Shown here: positions 10,997-20,493 of the stretch, in pieces | Position numbering within the stretch: position 1 is the first letter of the stretch | Layout of the letters: each line of letters opens with the position of its first letter | Assembly: GCA_002922725.1 (NCBI GenBank) | Contig: PNEW01000005.1 | Span: forward strand, 1-48,703 | DNA: 48,703 bases | Direction of reading: 5' to 3' | Origin: Verrucomicrobia bacterium Opi.OSU.00C | Lineage (GTDB): Bacteria; Verrucomicrobiota; Verrucomicrobiia; Opitutales; PNEW01 | Translations under genes and position numbers: made by a program | The notes under the pieces: model-generated | Told to the model about the DNA's origin: nothing | Database searches by the model: none | What the model saw: the letters and a program-made list of their open reading frames with translations, nothing else

Positions 10997-11062
10997 TAAA
11001 CATAAAAACTTATGAATAGGTTACTATGTATTTAATCTGAATTATTAAAACTAGAATGACAA

Positions 11063-11953
11063 ATGACGATAGCTAATGATATAAAACTCAAAGGAGGCGT
11101 ATACACCCTTCTTTTAACACCTTTCAATGAAGATGGAAGTCTATTCGATCCTCACAGTATGAGCCGACAAATAGATTATATTCTAGAAAGTGGAGTTGAT
11201 GGTCTCGTTACGTGTGGGAAAGCAGGTGAATTTGAAGGAATGAATCTTAATGAGATCGAAGAGGTATTAGATTTTGTCCTTGGCCATGTAAATGGCAGAG
11301 TTCCTGTTGGTATGGGTATTATTTCTGTTGATCTCAATGATGCGATGAAAGCAGCAAAGATTGCCTCCCGTAAAGGGGCTAATTTTGCAATGGTAAAAAA
11401 ACGTTCCTATAATGATTTACATTCATTTTTCCTGAAAGTTGCTGATGAAATACCGGTTATGCTCTATGACATGACCAATGAAGGAAAACTCAGTATGCTA
11501 CACGATATCCTACCAATTGTTAACGATTGTGATCGCATTGCGGCATTGAAAGTCAGTGGAGATATTGGATCTTTTGATGTACTTAGGCATGAAGCAAATT
11601 CTATTCCGGTATTATGCGGATCGGATATGTATTCACTTATCACTTATCTCTGTGGAAGTGATGGTGTGATTGCCGGAAGTGCGGCTGTTATGCCCCATCA
11701 TGAAGTTATCCTATACAAACTAGTAAAAGCAGAAAAGTGGAATGAAGCGCGAGAACATTTTTATAATAAAATGCTACCACTTATTACATTTATAACCCCT
11801 GACCCCTATGCATTTTCAGTCGCCAAACACCTCCTCAAATGGAAGGGAATTATCGATCATGCAACAACACGCTTACCGTACCCTAAGGCTGACGATTGGC
11901 ATCTAGAAGAAATAAAAAATTTGGCGACAAAATTGGAGATAATCGATAAATGA
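11063..11953 (+). CDS. Dihydrodipicolinate synthase / N-acetylneuraminate lyase family protein
   Basis: 296 aa; GVYTLLLTPFNEDGSLF, GLVTCGKAGEFEGM and the Schiff-base Lys region IAALKVSGD. Confidence 0.88.
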   Translation: MTIANDIKLKGGVYTLLLTPFNEDGSLFDPHSMSRQIDYILESGVDGLVTCGKAGEFEGMNLNEIEEVLDFVLGHVNGRVPVGMGIISVDLNDAMKAAKIASRKGANFAMVKKRSYNDLHSFFLKVADEIPVMLYDMTNEGKLSMLHDILPIVNDCDRIAALKVSGDIGSFDVLRHEANSIPVLCGSDMYSLITYLCGSDGVIAGSAAVMPHHEVILYKLVKAEKWNEAREHFYNKMLPLITFITPDPYAFSVAKHLLKWKGIIDHATTRLPYPKADDWHLEEIKNLATKLEIIDK

Positions 11954-11956
11954 AAA

Positions 11957-12706
11957 TTGAGAGAAAGGCTTAAAATGTGGAATACAAATAATACCAGTCC
12001 TGATTTGGAAAAAGGTAATGTCGATATTGCCATTCTGCCAGTAGGTGCGATTGAACAACATGACTCGCATCTTCCTTTAGGTACCGATTGGATGGAAGCC
12101 GATGCCATTGGAAAAGGCATTGCCCGTGACATTGATGCCTATCTGCTACCATCACTTCCTTTTAGTAATTCAGAAGCCCATGCTGATTTTTGTGGAACAG
12201 TATCACTAAAACATGAAACGCTGGCTCTAGTAATTGAGGATCTTGTTACGTGCCTTTTTACACAAGGCTTCAAAAAGGTCGTAATAGTTAATACTCATGG
12301 TGGTAACACAATTTTAAAAATTGTGGTGCGGAAATTGAATACTTCCCGGACAGATGGTAAAGTTATACTTATTACTCCTGGGACTCCTCCAATTAATGAT
12401 TTGCATGAAATATTTCCAGATTTAGATAACGATTTGCATGGCGGTGACTATGAAACTTCACTTATGCTAGCTATTGATGAATCTATCGTAGGGAAAGAAC
12501 GTCACGATCACGTTCCTCCTGGAAAATCTGCCGAATACTTTGACTATTTACCCATGAGCTCGATTAGTAAGACAGGCGTATGGGGTAGATCAAGTTTAGC
12601 TTCTCGAGAAAAGGGCGAAAAAGCGTTGCCGATTGTTATCAAACGATATATAGAATACATACACGATACTTTTTCTCAGATAGAAAACGTGAAGCATCAA
12701 GGTTGA
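11957..12706 (+). CDS. Creatininase family protein
   Basis: 249 aa; LPVGAIEQHDSHLPLGTDWMEAD, VVIVNTHGGNT and DLHGGDYETSLMLAI. It starts 3 nt after the DHDPS-family stop. Confidence 0.9.
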   Translation: MRERLKMWNTNNTSPDLEKGNVDIAILPVGAIEQHDSHLPLGTDWMEADAIGKGIARDIDAYLLPSLPFSNSEAHADFCGTVSLKHETLALVIEDLVTCLFTQGFKKVVIVNTHGGNTILKIVVRKLNTSRTDGKVILITPGTPPINDLHEIFPDLDNDLHGGDYETSLMLAIDESIVGKERHDHVPPGKSAEYFDYLPMSSISKTGVWGRSSLASREKGEKALPIVIKRYIEYIHDTFSQIENVKHQG

Positions 12707-12792
12707 TGTATCATCTAGATATAAAACTATAATTATTCTTTACTAGCTTTTTCATCTGACTTCTCGATACTTAACTAAATAAAATATTGTGC

Positions 12793-12996
12793 CTAATCAA
12801 CCTGGGATATATCAATAGCCTTTGACGAAATAATGATAGAAATAAGGATTCTCATCGCGATTAATATCTCTTTTATAGCATAAAATACTACAAGACTAAC
12901 AGGATAAGTCCGTAAAAAGTATCTCGTCAAAGAGGTGATAATTGCCCAGTTTATTCGCTCTGGAACAATGATTGAATCCTGATCGTGCTTTATCAT
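12793..12996 (-). CDS. Possible small hydrophobic protein (67 aa)
   Basis: ORF MIKHDQDSIIVPERINWAIITSLTRYFLRTYPVSLVVFYAIKEILIAMRILISIIISSKAIDISQVD with GAAAGGAAAG just upstream of the ATG. No recognised family. Confidence 0.35.
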   Translation of the reverse strand: MIKHDQDSIIVPERINWAIITSLTRYFLRTYPVSLVVFYAIKEILIAMRILISIIISSKAIDISQVD

Positions 12997-13038
12997 ATCT
13001 TTCCTTTCATATACACTCAAGTATTAATAGTAATTAAA

Positions 13039-13950
13039 ATGTCATTACGACTACTTTTCGAAAATCAATATTATAAATCGTTAAATTATTTTCGCTATTT
13101 CTATGATGATCTTAACGAATACGGTAATCCTGAACAAGCAGATGCTGCATTCTATTTTATTCACGGATTTGATGGATCACCCGGGCAAATCCGTTTCGCT
13201 CTTCCAAGCCTATATCAAAAGTTCAAAAACAGGTTTTATATCCGTTCTCTCTCACTTCCTGAGTTTTCCAGCATTACTCCCATATGGGATAAATATACAC
13301 CGAATAATCAAGATAAACGAAGCTCTAAGATTAAAGAGGATCTTTTAGATCTTTCGAAAAAATTTGAAAGAGTTTCAATCGTTGCATCAAGCACAGGGTT
13401 CTATGACTTCCTTCCTGTTTACCACCAATTACCAAAGGATGTCCAGAAATCATTACAGCTCTTTTGGGTAGCTTCAGCACCTGATTTTGTTGAAGCAAGT
13501 GTTTGGGAAAAACTATTTTCCCCTCTTAATGGTTTTAAAAAAAACAAATTCCGATGGTTCGCTCTCCCAAATAGTAATCTTTTAAGCTTCATTAATCCTG
13601 AAGCGAGTTTGACCTATAATTGGAAATTTGCAGATCAAAGTAGAACTTTATTCAAACATGATCTTGAATCCCGTTTTAAAGTTCTTGGTTTTTCATGGAC
13701 GTATTTATCTTCTGATTGTATAAACTGGCTCCTTAATTACTGTATTGGAAATATCACAGTTCCGATAGACATAAAGTCATATGTTTTATCTGCTACTAAA
13801 GACGGGTATTGGCAGGGTCAGTCTATTCAAGAAATGAAGCGAGTTATAAATAAATACATTACGCCTCAATCGATGATTTGGAAAGACAACTCTCATCTTT
13901 GGGTGAATACCCCGGAAAACATCGCTGAACTACTATCCCTTGCAACTTGA
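13039..13950 (+). CDS. Alpha/beta hydrolase-like hypothetical protein
   Basis: Track ORF starts at 12985; an internal ATG at 13039 is a likelier start. YFIHGFDGSPGQIR, ASSTG (nucleophile-elbow-like), SATKDGYW and a C-terminal DNSHLWVN His region. Confidence 0.65.
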   Translation: MSLRLLFENQYYKSLNYFRYFYDDLNEYGNPEQADAAFYFIHGFDGSPGQIRFALPSLYQKFKNRFYIRSLSLPEFSSITPIWDKYTPNNQDKRSSKIKEDLLDLSKKFERVSIVASSTGFYDFLPVYHQLPKDVQKSLQLFWVASAPDFVEASVWEKLFSPLNGFKKNKFRWFALPNSNLLSFINPEASLTYNWKFADQSRTLFKHDLESRFKVLGFSWTYLSSDCINWLLNYCIGNITVPIDIKSYVLSATKDGYWQGQSIQEMKRVINKYITPQSMIWKDNSHLWVNTPENIAELLSLAT

Positions 13951-13952
13951 GT

Positions 13953-14033
13953 GAGAGTAATTAAATACACGTAGTTTTTATATTCCTTATTTTACAAATA
14001 AATACTAAAAAACATCGTATTTATCTTACTCTC
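13953..14033. repeat. Imperfect inverted repeat between convergent genes (possible bidirectional terminator)
   Basis: GAGAGTAATTAAATAC (13953-13968) against GTATTTATCTTACTCTC (14017-14033), with one bulged base and one mismatch. Confidence 0.4.
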
Positions 14034-14091
14034 TGAAAATATATTTTAGTAATAAGGTTGGGTAATCTTTTACTCTAATTTAACTTCCTAC

Positions 14092-14862
14092 CTAAACAGA
14101 AGTCCAACCTCCGTCTACCATAAGTGTATGGCCTGTAACTAAATCAGAAGCAGAACTTGCAAGATAGATTACAGCACCTATAATATCCTCAGGCCGGCCG
14201 ATACGTTGAATAGATTGGCGCTCAAAATATTTTTCTTTGAAATCGTCATCCTCAAATAAGGATTTTGTTAATGACGTTAATAAATAAGTAGGGCCAATTG
14301 CATTTACATTGATTCCATATTCTGCCCATTCCGCTGCCAGGGTTCGAGTTAAATTTATAACTCCAGCTTTACTTGCTGTATACGATGCCCGTTCATCTGA
14401 CCCAATTACACCATTAATAGAGGAAATGTTGATGATTTTCCCAGATCCTTTTTTTATCATTTCGCGGGCTACAGACTGAGTAGTAAAAAAGAGTCCTTTT
14501 AAGTTCACGTCCATCACACAATCCCAATCTTTCTCTAAAATTTCGATCGCTTTCTTCCTAATGATAATGCCCGCATTGTTGACGAGTATATCAACCCTTC
14601 CGAAACTCTCTATAACTTTTTCAACCATTAGATTCACACTATTTATTTCCCTCACATCCAACTCTACACTGATCGCTTCTTTCCCTTCTTTACGTACCAA
14701 ATCTGCTGTCTCAATGGCCGCGTCTGTTTTACCCGGGAGTTCAGTAACAACAACATTCGCACCGGCTTGAGAAACCCCTAAGGCAATTGCTCGCCCAATA
14801 CCAGAGCCGCTACCAGTGATTATCGCTACTTTTCCTGTTAGATCAAAACTTAATCCAGCCAT
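14092..14862 (-). CDS. SDR family oxidoreductase
   Basis: 256 aa; GKVAIITGSGSGIGRAIA, NNAG, SSINGVIGSDERASYTASK and C-terminal GHTLMVDGGWTSV. Confidence 0.93.
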   Translation of the reverse strand: MAGLSFDLTGKVAIITGSGSGIGRAIALGVSQAGANVVVTELPGKTDAAIETADLVRKEGKEAISVELDVREINSVNLMVEKVIESFGRVDILVNNAGIIIRKKAIEILEKDWDCVMDVNLKGLFFTTQSVAREMIKKGSGKIINISSINGVIGSDERASYTASKAGVINLTRTLAAEWAEYGINVNAIGPTYLLTSLTKSLFEDDDFKEKYFERQSIQRIGRPEDIIGAVIYLASSASDLVTGHTLMVDGGWTSV

Positions 14863-15176
14863 GATATTTGTCTCTCATCCTAAATTTTTTACATAAAGTT
14901 GCACTAAACTTTAAAACTGATACAACATAAAATGAGTGCTATTGATTTAAAAGATTATTTAAAAGATTACTAAAGTCTCTAAGAAAGTCTGTTACTTAAT
15001 TGGATGAATAGGGAGAAGCTTTAAAACTATTTTTTTATTTTAAGAGCAAAAGATCCGTCATAATAATCCTGTCAGAGTTACAGAAACCTTAAGCCATTTT
15101 TCAGATTATTATACCACGTGACAAAAACTAAATTGGCTAGCCTATCCTTCTCAAATGATTATCTATTTACCATTAT

Positions 15177-16322
15177 CTAATTTCTACGGATTGATACCCC
15201 TTTCTTACGTGGCCAACTAAAGTAAGAGATATCGATATTACTTTCTCTTCCCATAATTTCTGCCGCTAGGCCGCGTCCGATAGCTGGTGAACTAGCAAAG
15301 CCGTTTCCACTCCAACCACAATCACACCAGAAACCATCGACTTCTGGGATTTTTCCGATAATTGGATGTCCGTCAGGTGTCATATCATAGATTGCTGAAA
15401 AGCCACCTGTGAAATAGGTCTTTTTCATGACTGAAAATCGCTGATCAAGTGGTTTACGAAATAGATTGAGCTGATTTTCACTCAAGGTTTCATCGTATCT
15501 GTCTGAATCGACGGGATCTCTATTCGATCCGAATAGACCGGATCTAAAAATATTCTCATCAGCTTTTCGCAAATACACACCATAGGTCCCATCAGAGTAA
15601 ACGGGATTTTCAATATTCATCTCCAGAGGTCGTCGAAAAAGACAAATGGGAATACGATGAACTTCAATCGGTAGTTGGATACCCGCATAGGCTGCAATGC
15701 GATCACTCCAGGCGCCTGCACAATTGATAACGGTACGTGTACTGATCAGTCCTACATCAGTTTGAATAGTATTAATGCGTCCCTTAGAGACTTTAATTCC
15801 TGTAACGCTAACCCCTTCTATGATCTCAGCTCCCAACCGCTTGGCAGCAGAAGCTAATGATAATGTTGTTAAGTAAGGATCAGCATAACCGCCTTCAGGA
15901 AATAAAACAGCTATTTCTTTTTCATCAAAGTTTCCATTCGGAGCATAATCTTTTAATTCATTATTAGGTATAATCTTAAAATTCACCCCTTGACTTTTTG
16001 CAAGTTCAAGATCCCCCGCCAAGGCTTCATTATCTAGTGAATCTGTAATTCTTAGAAACCCATTTTGCACGAATCCTGCAGAACCACCAACAAAATCACC
16101 CCAATGTTCAAACATCTTAGTCGATGCATTAACCAATTGAATATAAACCAATTCATTGAAAAGAGGTCGTATCATCGCACTCGATTTCGCTGTAGGCCCT
16201 GAAGCCATATATTTCTTCTCAAGAAGAATAATCTTTCCTGCTTTTTCACGAGCCAAATTAAAGGCTAGGCTAGCGCCATGAATACCACCACCAATAATAA
16301 CGATATCTGATGTTTTAATCAT
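15177..16322 (-). CDS. FAD-dependent oxidoreductase (DadA / sarcosine oxidase-like)
   Basis: 381 aa; SDIVIIGGGIHGASLAFNLA, TVINCAGAWSDRIA, GGFSAIYDMTPDGHPIIGKIP and CGWSGNGFASSPAIGRGLAE. Confidence 0.92.
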   Translation of the reverse strand: MIKTSDIVIIGGGIHGASLAFNLAREKAGKIILLEKKYMASGPTAKSSAMIRPLFNELVYIQLVNASTKMFEHWGDFVGGSAGFVQNGFLRITDSLDNEALAGDLELAKSQGVNFKIIPNNELKDYAPNGNFDEKEIAVLFPEGGYADPYLTTLSLASAAKRLGAEIIEGVSVTGIKVSKGRINTIQTDVGLISTRTVINCAGAWSDRIAAYAGIQLPIEVHRIPICLFRRPLEMNIENPVYSDGTYGVYLRKADENIFRSGLFGSNRDPVDSDRYDETLSENQLNLFRKPLDQRFSVMKKTYFTGGFSAIYDMTPDGHPIIGKIPEVDGFWCDCGWSGNGFASSPAIGRGLAAEIMGRESNIDISYFSWPRKKGVSIRRN

Positions 16323-16421
16323 AATCCTTGGTTATAGAGATACTAGAACTCATCCTATCAATGCAAGGCTTCATAATATTATTAAAGAATAAAATTTTCT
16401 TTTCAGCTTAGGCCCTCCAAT

Positions 16422-17792
16422 TTAATCCAAAGTCCTCTCAATTCGTGGATAATAAATGGCTAAGAATATGGCCCTTCCAATCATTAAAAGAATAAGCGAA
16501 AACCAAAGGCCATGATTCCCCCATATTGGGACGAACACCCAAACCGCGATAAGGAAAGATCCGACAGCCAAGAGCATTCCATTTCTCATTTCACTCGACC
16601 GTGTCGAGGCAATAAATATGCCGTCTAGTTGGTAGCTCCAAACAGAGATTAAAGGCGATAGAATTAACCATGGCAAAAACTCCAAAGCTCTTAATCTAAC
16701 ATTTTCGATTCCTGTAATTGCGTTAATAATATATAAACCGAAGTAAGCATAGATAAAAGTATAAATACCGGCAAAAATTAAAGCCCACAAGGTGGTCGCT
16801 TTAATCGCGGCTCTAAATTTAGAACGACTACGTACACCATAAGCACTACCTGCAAGTGCTTCGACTGCAAAAGCAAAGCCATCAAGTCCAAAGGCAAGAA
16901 AATGCTGCATGTGCATGAGAACTGCATTGGCCGCAAGGGTCACTTCACCCATTTTAGTACTTATCGCTGTGAAGTAAAAAAACGCAAAGATTACGCCTAA
17001 AGTTCTAACAAATATATTGGTATTTAAACGAATGAGCGCTTTCAGACTAAGAGGATCGAAAATGGCATGCGGTTTCCAACTTCCTCCCAAGTGCTTTAAA
17101 TTAAGTTTTACGAACCAAAGGCCTACGAAGACTGCAACGTACTCACTAATAAGTGAAGCTAACCCTACCCCTTCCACACCCCATCCGAAACCCAAGACAA
17201 AAAGAAGATCTAAAGCAATGTTGCAAAGATTAAGCGTTAATTGTACTCCCAAGGCAGCACGAGTGTTGTGAATGCCAACAAGAAATCCGAGAATAGCAAA
17301 ATTCACGAGTGCAGCAGGTGCACTCCAGATACGAACTGCGAAGTAGTTTTGCGCCAAATTTTCAAGCTGAGGGCTTCCTTCCAAAACTGAGAAAGCCAAT
17401 TTAGCGATCGGAAGTTGCATAGCGATAACTAAAATACCAAGGACAACTGCAATAAGTAGGCCACGTGCAAGAGTGCTACGAATTTCAGAAGCGTCACCCG
17501 CCCCATAGGCTTGGGCGACAAATCCCGAAGTCCCCATACGAAGAAAACCAAAACCCCAGTAAAGAAAGTTAAAAACAATAGCACCCAGTGCAACAGCACC
17601 CATATAGATAGCATCTGGTAAATGTCCAACCACAGCAGTATCAATTGCTCCTACAAGTGGTACCGATAAATTAGAAAGGATGACCGGTCCGGCTAAAACC
17701 CAGACTTTTCGATGCCAATCTCGTGTCGTAGACGGAAGTGTATGTATAGAATGTTCCAGAGAATTGTTGATATTTGAGGTATCTTTAGCCAC
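16422..17792 (-). CDS. MATE family efflux transporter
   Basis: 456 aa, polytopic; VWVLAGPVILSNLSVPLVGAIDTAVVGHL and GTSGFVAQAYGAGD. Confidence 0.92.
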   Translation of the reverse strand: MAKDTSNINNSLEHSIHTLPSTTRDWHRKVWVLAGPVILSNLSVPLVGAIDTAVVGHLPDAIYMGAVALGAIVFNFLYWGFGFLRMGTSGFVAQAYGAGDASEIRSTLARGLLIAVVLGILVIAMQLPIAKLAFSVLEGSPQLENLAQNYFAVRIWSAPAALVNFAILGFLVGIHNTRAALGVQLTLNLCNIALDLLFVLGFGWGVEGVGLASLISEYVAVFVGLWFVKLNLKHLGGSWKPHAIFDPLSLKALIRLNTNIFVRTLGVIFAFFYFTAISTKMGEVTLAANAVLMHMQHFLAFGLDGFAFAVEALAGSAYGVRSRSKFRAAIKATTLWALIFAGIYTFIYAYFGLYIINAITGIENVRLRALEFLPWLILSPLISVWSYQLDGIFIASTRSSEMRNGMLLAVGSFLIAVWVFVPIWGNHGLWFSLILLMIGRAIFLAIYYPRIERTLD

Positions 17793-17949
17793 AAAAATAC
17801 GTAAATTTAAAAAGACGAAAGTATGATTATCTAAAGTGGTGTGGGTTATTCAAACAGATATACTTTACACTTCCCACAATTTTTCCAATAATGATCAATA
17901 GCGATTATTGATCACGCCTAAAGGTAACTTTTGTAAGGAAAGATTTATT

Positions 17950-18738
17950 ATGACACCAGAAGAAAGATACTTATTCGACCTCCAAGGTTTTCTCTTTATC
18001 CCAGAGGCAATCTCAAAAGATTTGGTGCAACAAATGAATGATGATATTGACCAGATGGAATCACTTAATGATGAGGAAGCAAATAAGTTGGGGCTGTACA
18101 GAAAATATCACAATAACAATAAGGATCATCCAGGTCATAACCCTTCCGGTTATGACTGTAATATTTTATCGAGAGGTGGACCTTTTGAGGCATTGATAGA
18201 CTGCCCACGAACGCTACCTTATATTGACTCGATGATCAACGAACCCTTCCGTCTTGATGGTTATATGTTTATGATTCGCAATCAAGGGTGTCGCACTGTT
18301 TTTCATCATGGTTATGCTGAGCTTTTACCTTATAGTGAATTTGCGGTTGAAGAAGGAGAATTTAAGTGTGTAAGTGTGAAAATCGCCTACGCCCTGAGAG
18401 ATGTGTCGGTTGAAGAAGGTTGTTTTGCCGTGATCCCAGGAAGTCATAAAAGTAATTTTGATAATCCCTTTGAAGGAATGAATCCAGATAAAAATCACCC
18501 ATTAGTTGAACCCTGTCCATGCAAGGCTGGAGATGCAGTAATATTCACTGAAGATCTTACCCACGGCTCAATGATCAACCAAAGCAAAAAGACTCGTCGT
18601 ACTCTATTCATATCCTATGCTCCGGCATTTCAATCCCCCTGGGGGAAATTGGTGGATACTGCAGATGGTTTTGAAGAAAGGGCTACTTCCAGGCAATTAG
18701 AATTAATCAGAGGGCCTTCACCATTTGCTATCGTATAA
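17950..18738 (+). CDS. Phytanoyl-CoA dioxygenase (PhyH) family protein
   Basis: Likely ATG at 17950 (AAGGAAAG upstream; track start 17908). LFDLQGFLFIPEAI, VFHHGYAE, GCFAVIPGSHKSNF, GDAVIFTEDLTHGSMIN. Confidence 0.87.
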   Translation: MTPEERYLFDLQGFLFIPEAISKDLVQQMNDDIDQMESLNDEEANKLGLYRKYHNNNKDHPGHNPSGYDCNILSRGGPFEALIDCPRTLPYIDSMINEPFRLDGYMFMIRNQGCRTVFHHGYAELLPYSEFAVEEGEFKCVSVKIAYALRDVSVEEGCFAVIPGSHKSNFDNPFEGMNPDKNHPLVEPCPCKAGDAVIFTEDLTHGSMINQSKKTRRTLFISYAPAFQSPWGKLVDTADGFEERATSRQLELIRGPSPFAIV

Positions 18739-18770
18739 GCATATTTTAAAAGTGTAATATCAGTTTCTGC

Positions 18771-19628
18771 TTGCTAGATCAGATGGAGAAAAAGACTAAG
18801 AAGAAAGTGCCTCGGTTACTCAAATTACAGACGGGTACTGGTGAACGTCACCTTTCAGATGAAGAAAGGCATTTTTTTGATATCAAAGGATATCTAGTAA
18901 TGGAAAATTTCTTTGTGCCCAATCAGGTAAATGAAGCACGCGAAGCAATACAGGATATGGCTAAAAAACCCTCAGCAAATATTACGATAGAAAGAAAGGA
19001 TTACGAGCTCGAACTATTAAATATCGTTGAGGCTGGAGGCATTCTTGAGGATGCTATTATTTTCAAACGCCTGCTCCAACCAATGGAAGAAATAATCTGG
19101 GGTAGCCAGGTTCGGCTCGTCGCTTCCCGTGGGCTGATCAAAGAACCTGGCAGTATAGAGACACTTACACAAGGGGGAAAGGCTGATCCCCGACGATATA
19201 CAAAATACAGATGCTTTGTCGAAGGTGAATTTCGATGCCTTATGACAACTTGCCTTATTGCCCTTAATAATTGTTCAAATGGTAACGGTACATTCTGTAT
19301 AATTCCAGCAAGTCATAAAAGTAACTTTCCTCATCCCTACAGTAACACGTCTCTGGAATCAGTATCCGTTTTAAAAGATATCGCTCTCAAAGCCGGCGAT
19401 GCAATCATCTTTAGCGAAAATTTATCTCATGCGATAAAATCACCAATTAATGAAAAATACTTATGGCTCTCTTATCAATACGGTCCTTCTTACATGTTAA
19501 GTTGGCCGGGTTGTGAGGCTTCTAAGGAATTACGTACAAGAACCATGGATAGCGAAATTAAAACACGCCTTTTAAAAACGCCCTATTACCACCCTTGGGA
19601 TTATTATTATAAAGATATTGTAAATTAG
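18771..19628 (+). CDS. Phytanoyl-CoA dioxygenase (PhyH) family-like protein, divergent active site
   Basis: 285 aa; FFDIKGYLVMENF, GTFCIIPASHKSNFPHPY, AGDAIIFSENLSHAI. Tandem paralogue of the preceding gene. Track start may be a non-ATG codon. Confidence 0.8.
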   Translation: MLDQMEKKTKKKVPRLLKLQTGTGERHLSDEERHFFDIKGYLVMENFFVPNQVNEAREAIQDMAKKPSANITIERKDYELELLNIVEAGGILEDAIIFKRLLQPMEEIIWGSQVRLVASRGLIKEPGSIETLTQGGKADPRRYTKYRCFVEGEFRCLMTTCLIALNNCSNGNGTFCIIPASHKSNFPHPYSNTSLESVSVLKDIALKAGDAIIFSENLSHAIKSPINEKYLWLSYQYGPSYMLSWPGCEASKELRTRTMDSEIKTRLLKTPYYHPWDYYYKDIVN

Positions 19629-19776
19629 GGTCAAAAGGACAAAGTTTCTCATCGTAATGATATATTTTTAATCAATTATTTAGGTATCTCTACAAAGTAA
19701 ATAGATAAATTATAGTAAGGATCCTTTGTTTCTATCTTCTATCAACATGGTCTTCTGATTTACAAACTTAATAATA

Positions 19777-20490
19777 ATGTCATCTGTACTTATAACAGGA
19801 GCAAATCGAGGTATTGGTTTGGCTTTGGTCAAAGAATTTCTGAAACAAGGTAATAGCGTTATAGCTACTGCTCGTCAACCTGACAAGTCAGATGAATTAA
19901 ATACATTGAGAAAAACTTTTCGGAATCCAGGTTTTACCGTTATACCAATGGATGTCACAAGTACCAATTCAGTTAATCAGGCTTATACAAAAATCGCACC
20001 AACCATTTCCAAGCTTGATATTCTCATTAATAATGCTGGTATAAATCCTGATTCCAAAGAGGAAAAAATTGAAGATATGGATCTTGCACATTTTAGGATA
20101 TCTTTTGAGGTTAATGTTGTTGGTGTCGCGCGAGTCTCACGGATATTTCTTCCACTTGTTAGAAAAAGTAATGCCCCGCGGATCATTAATATTTCATCTG
20201 GGGCAGGATCAATAGCAATGAAAACTGATTTTAAGCTTTATAGTTATAGTACTTCAAAAGCGGCATTGAATATGCTTACCCGTGCATTGGCCGCTGAATT
20301 GAAATCAGATAAAATAATTGTCGTTGCACTTAGCCCTGGCTGGGTCAGGACAGACATGGGAGGAGACGACGCTGAGATTTCACCAGAAGAATCAGCAAAA
20401 TGCATCTTTAGAACCGTTGATCATTTAACGGTAAATGAATCAGGTCAGTTTTTTGGTCGCGATGGGAATAAAGACAATTACAATTGGTGA
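19777..20490 (+). CDS. SDR family oxidoreductase
   Basis: 237 aa; SSVLITGANRGIGLALVKEF, DILINNAGINPDS, INISSGAGSIAM, YSTSKAALN and SPGWVRTDMGG. Confidence 0.92.
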   Translation: MSSVLITGANRGIGLALVKEFLKQGNSVIATARQPDKSDELNTLRKTFRNPGFTVIPMDVTSTNSVNQAYTKIAPTISKLDILINNAGINPDSKEEKIEDMDLAHFRISFEVNVVGVARVSRIFLPLVRKSNAPRIINISSGAGSIAMKTDFKLYSYSTSKAALNMLTRALAAELKSDKIIVVALSPGWVRTDMGGDDAEISPEESAKCIFRTVDHLTVNESGQFFGRDGNKDNYNW

Positions 20491-20493
20491 ATA

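Noticed and set aside
11957-16322. A creatinine-to-sarcosine degradation pathway (creatininase plus FAD oxidase)
   Set aside because: No creatinase (M24-like) gene is present, and creatininase-family membership does not imply creatinine as substrate.
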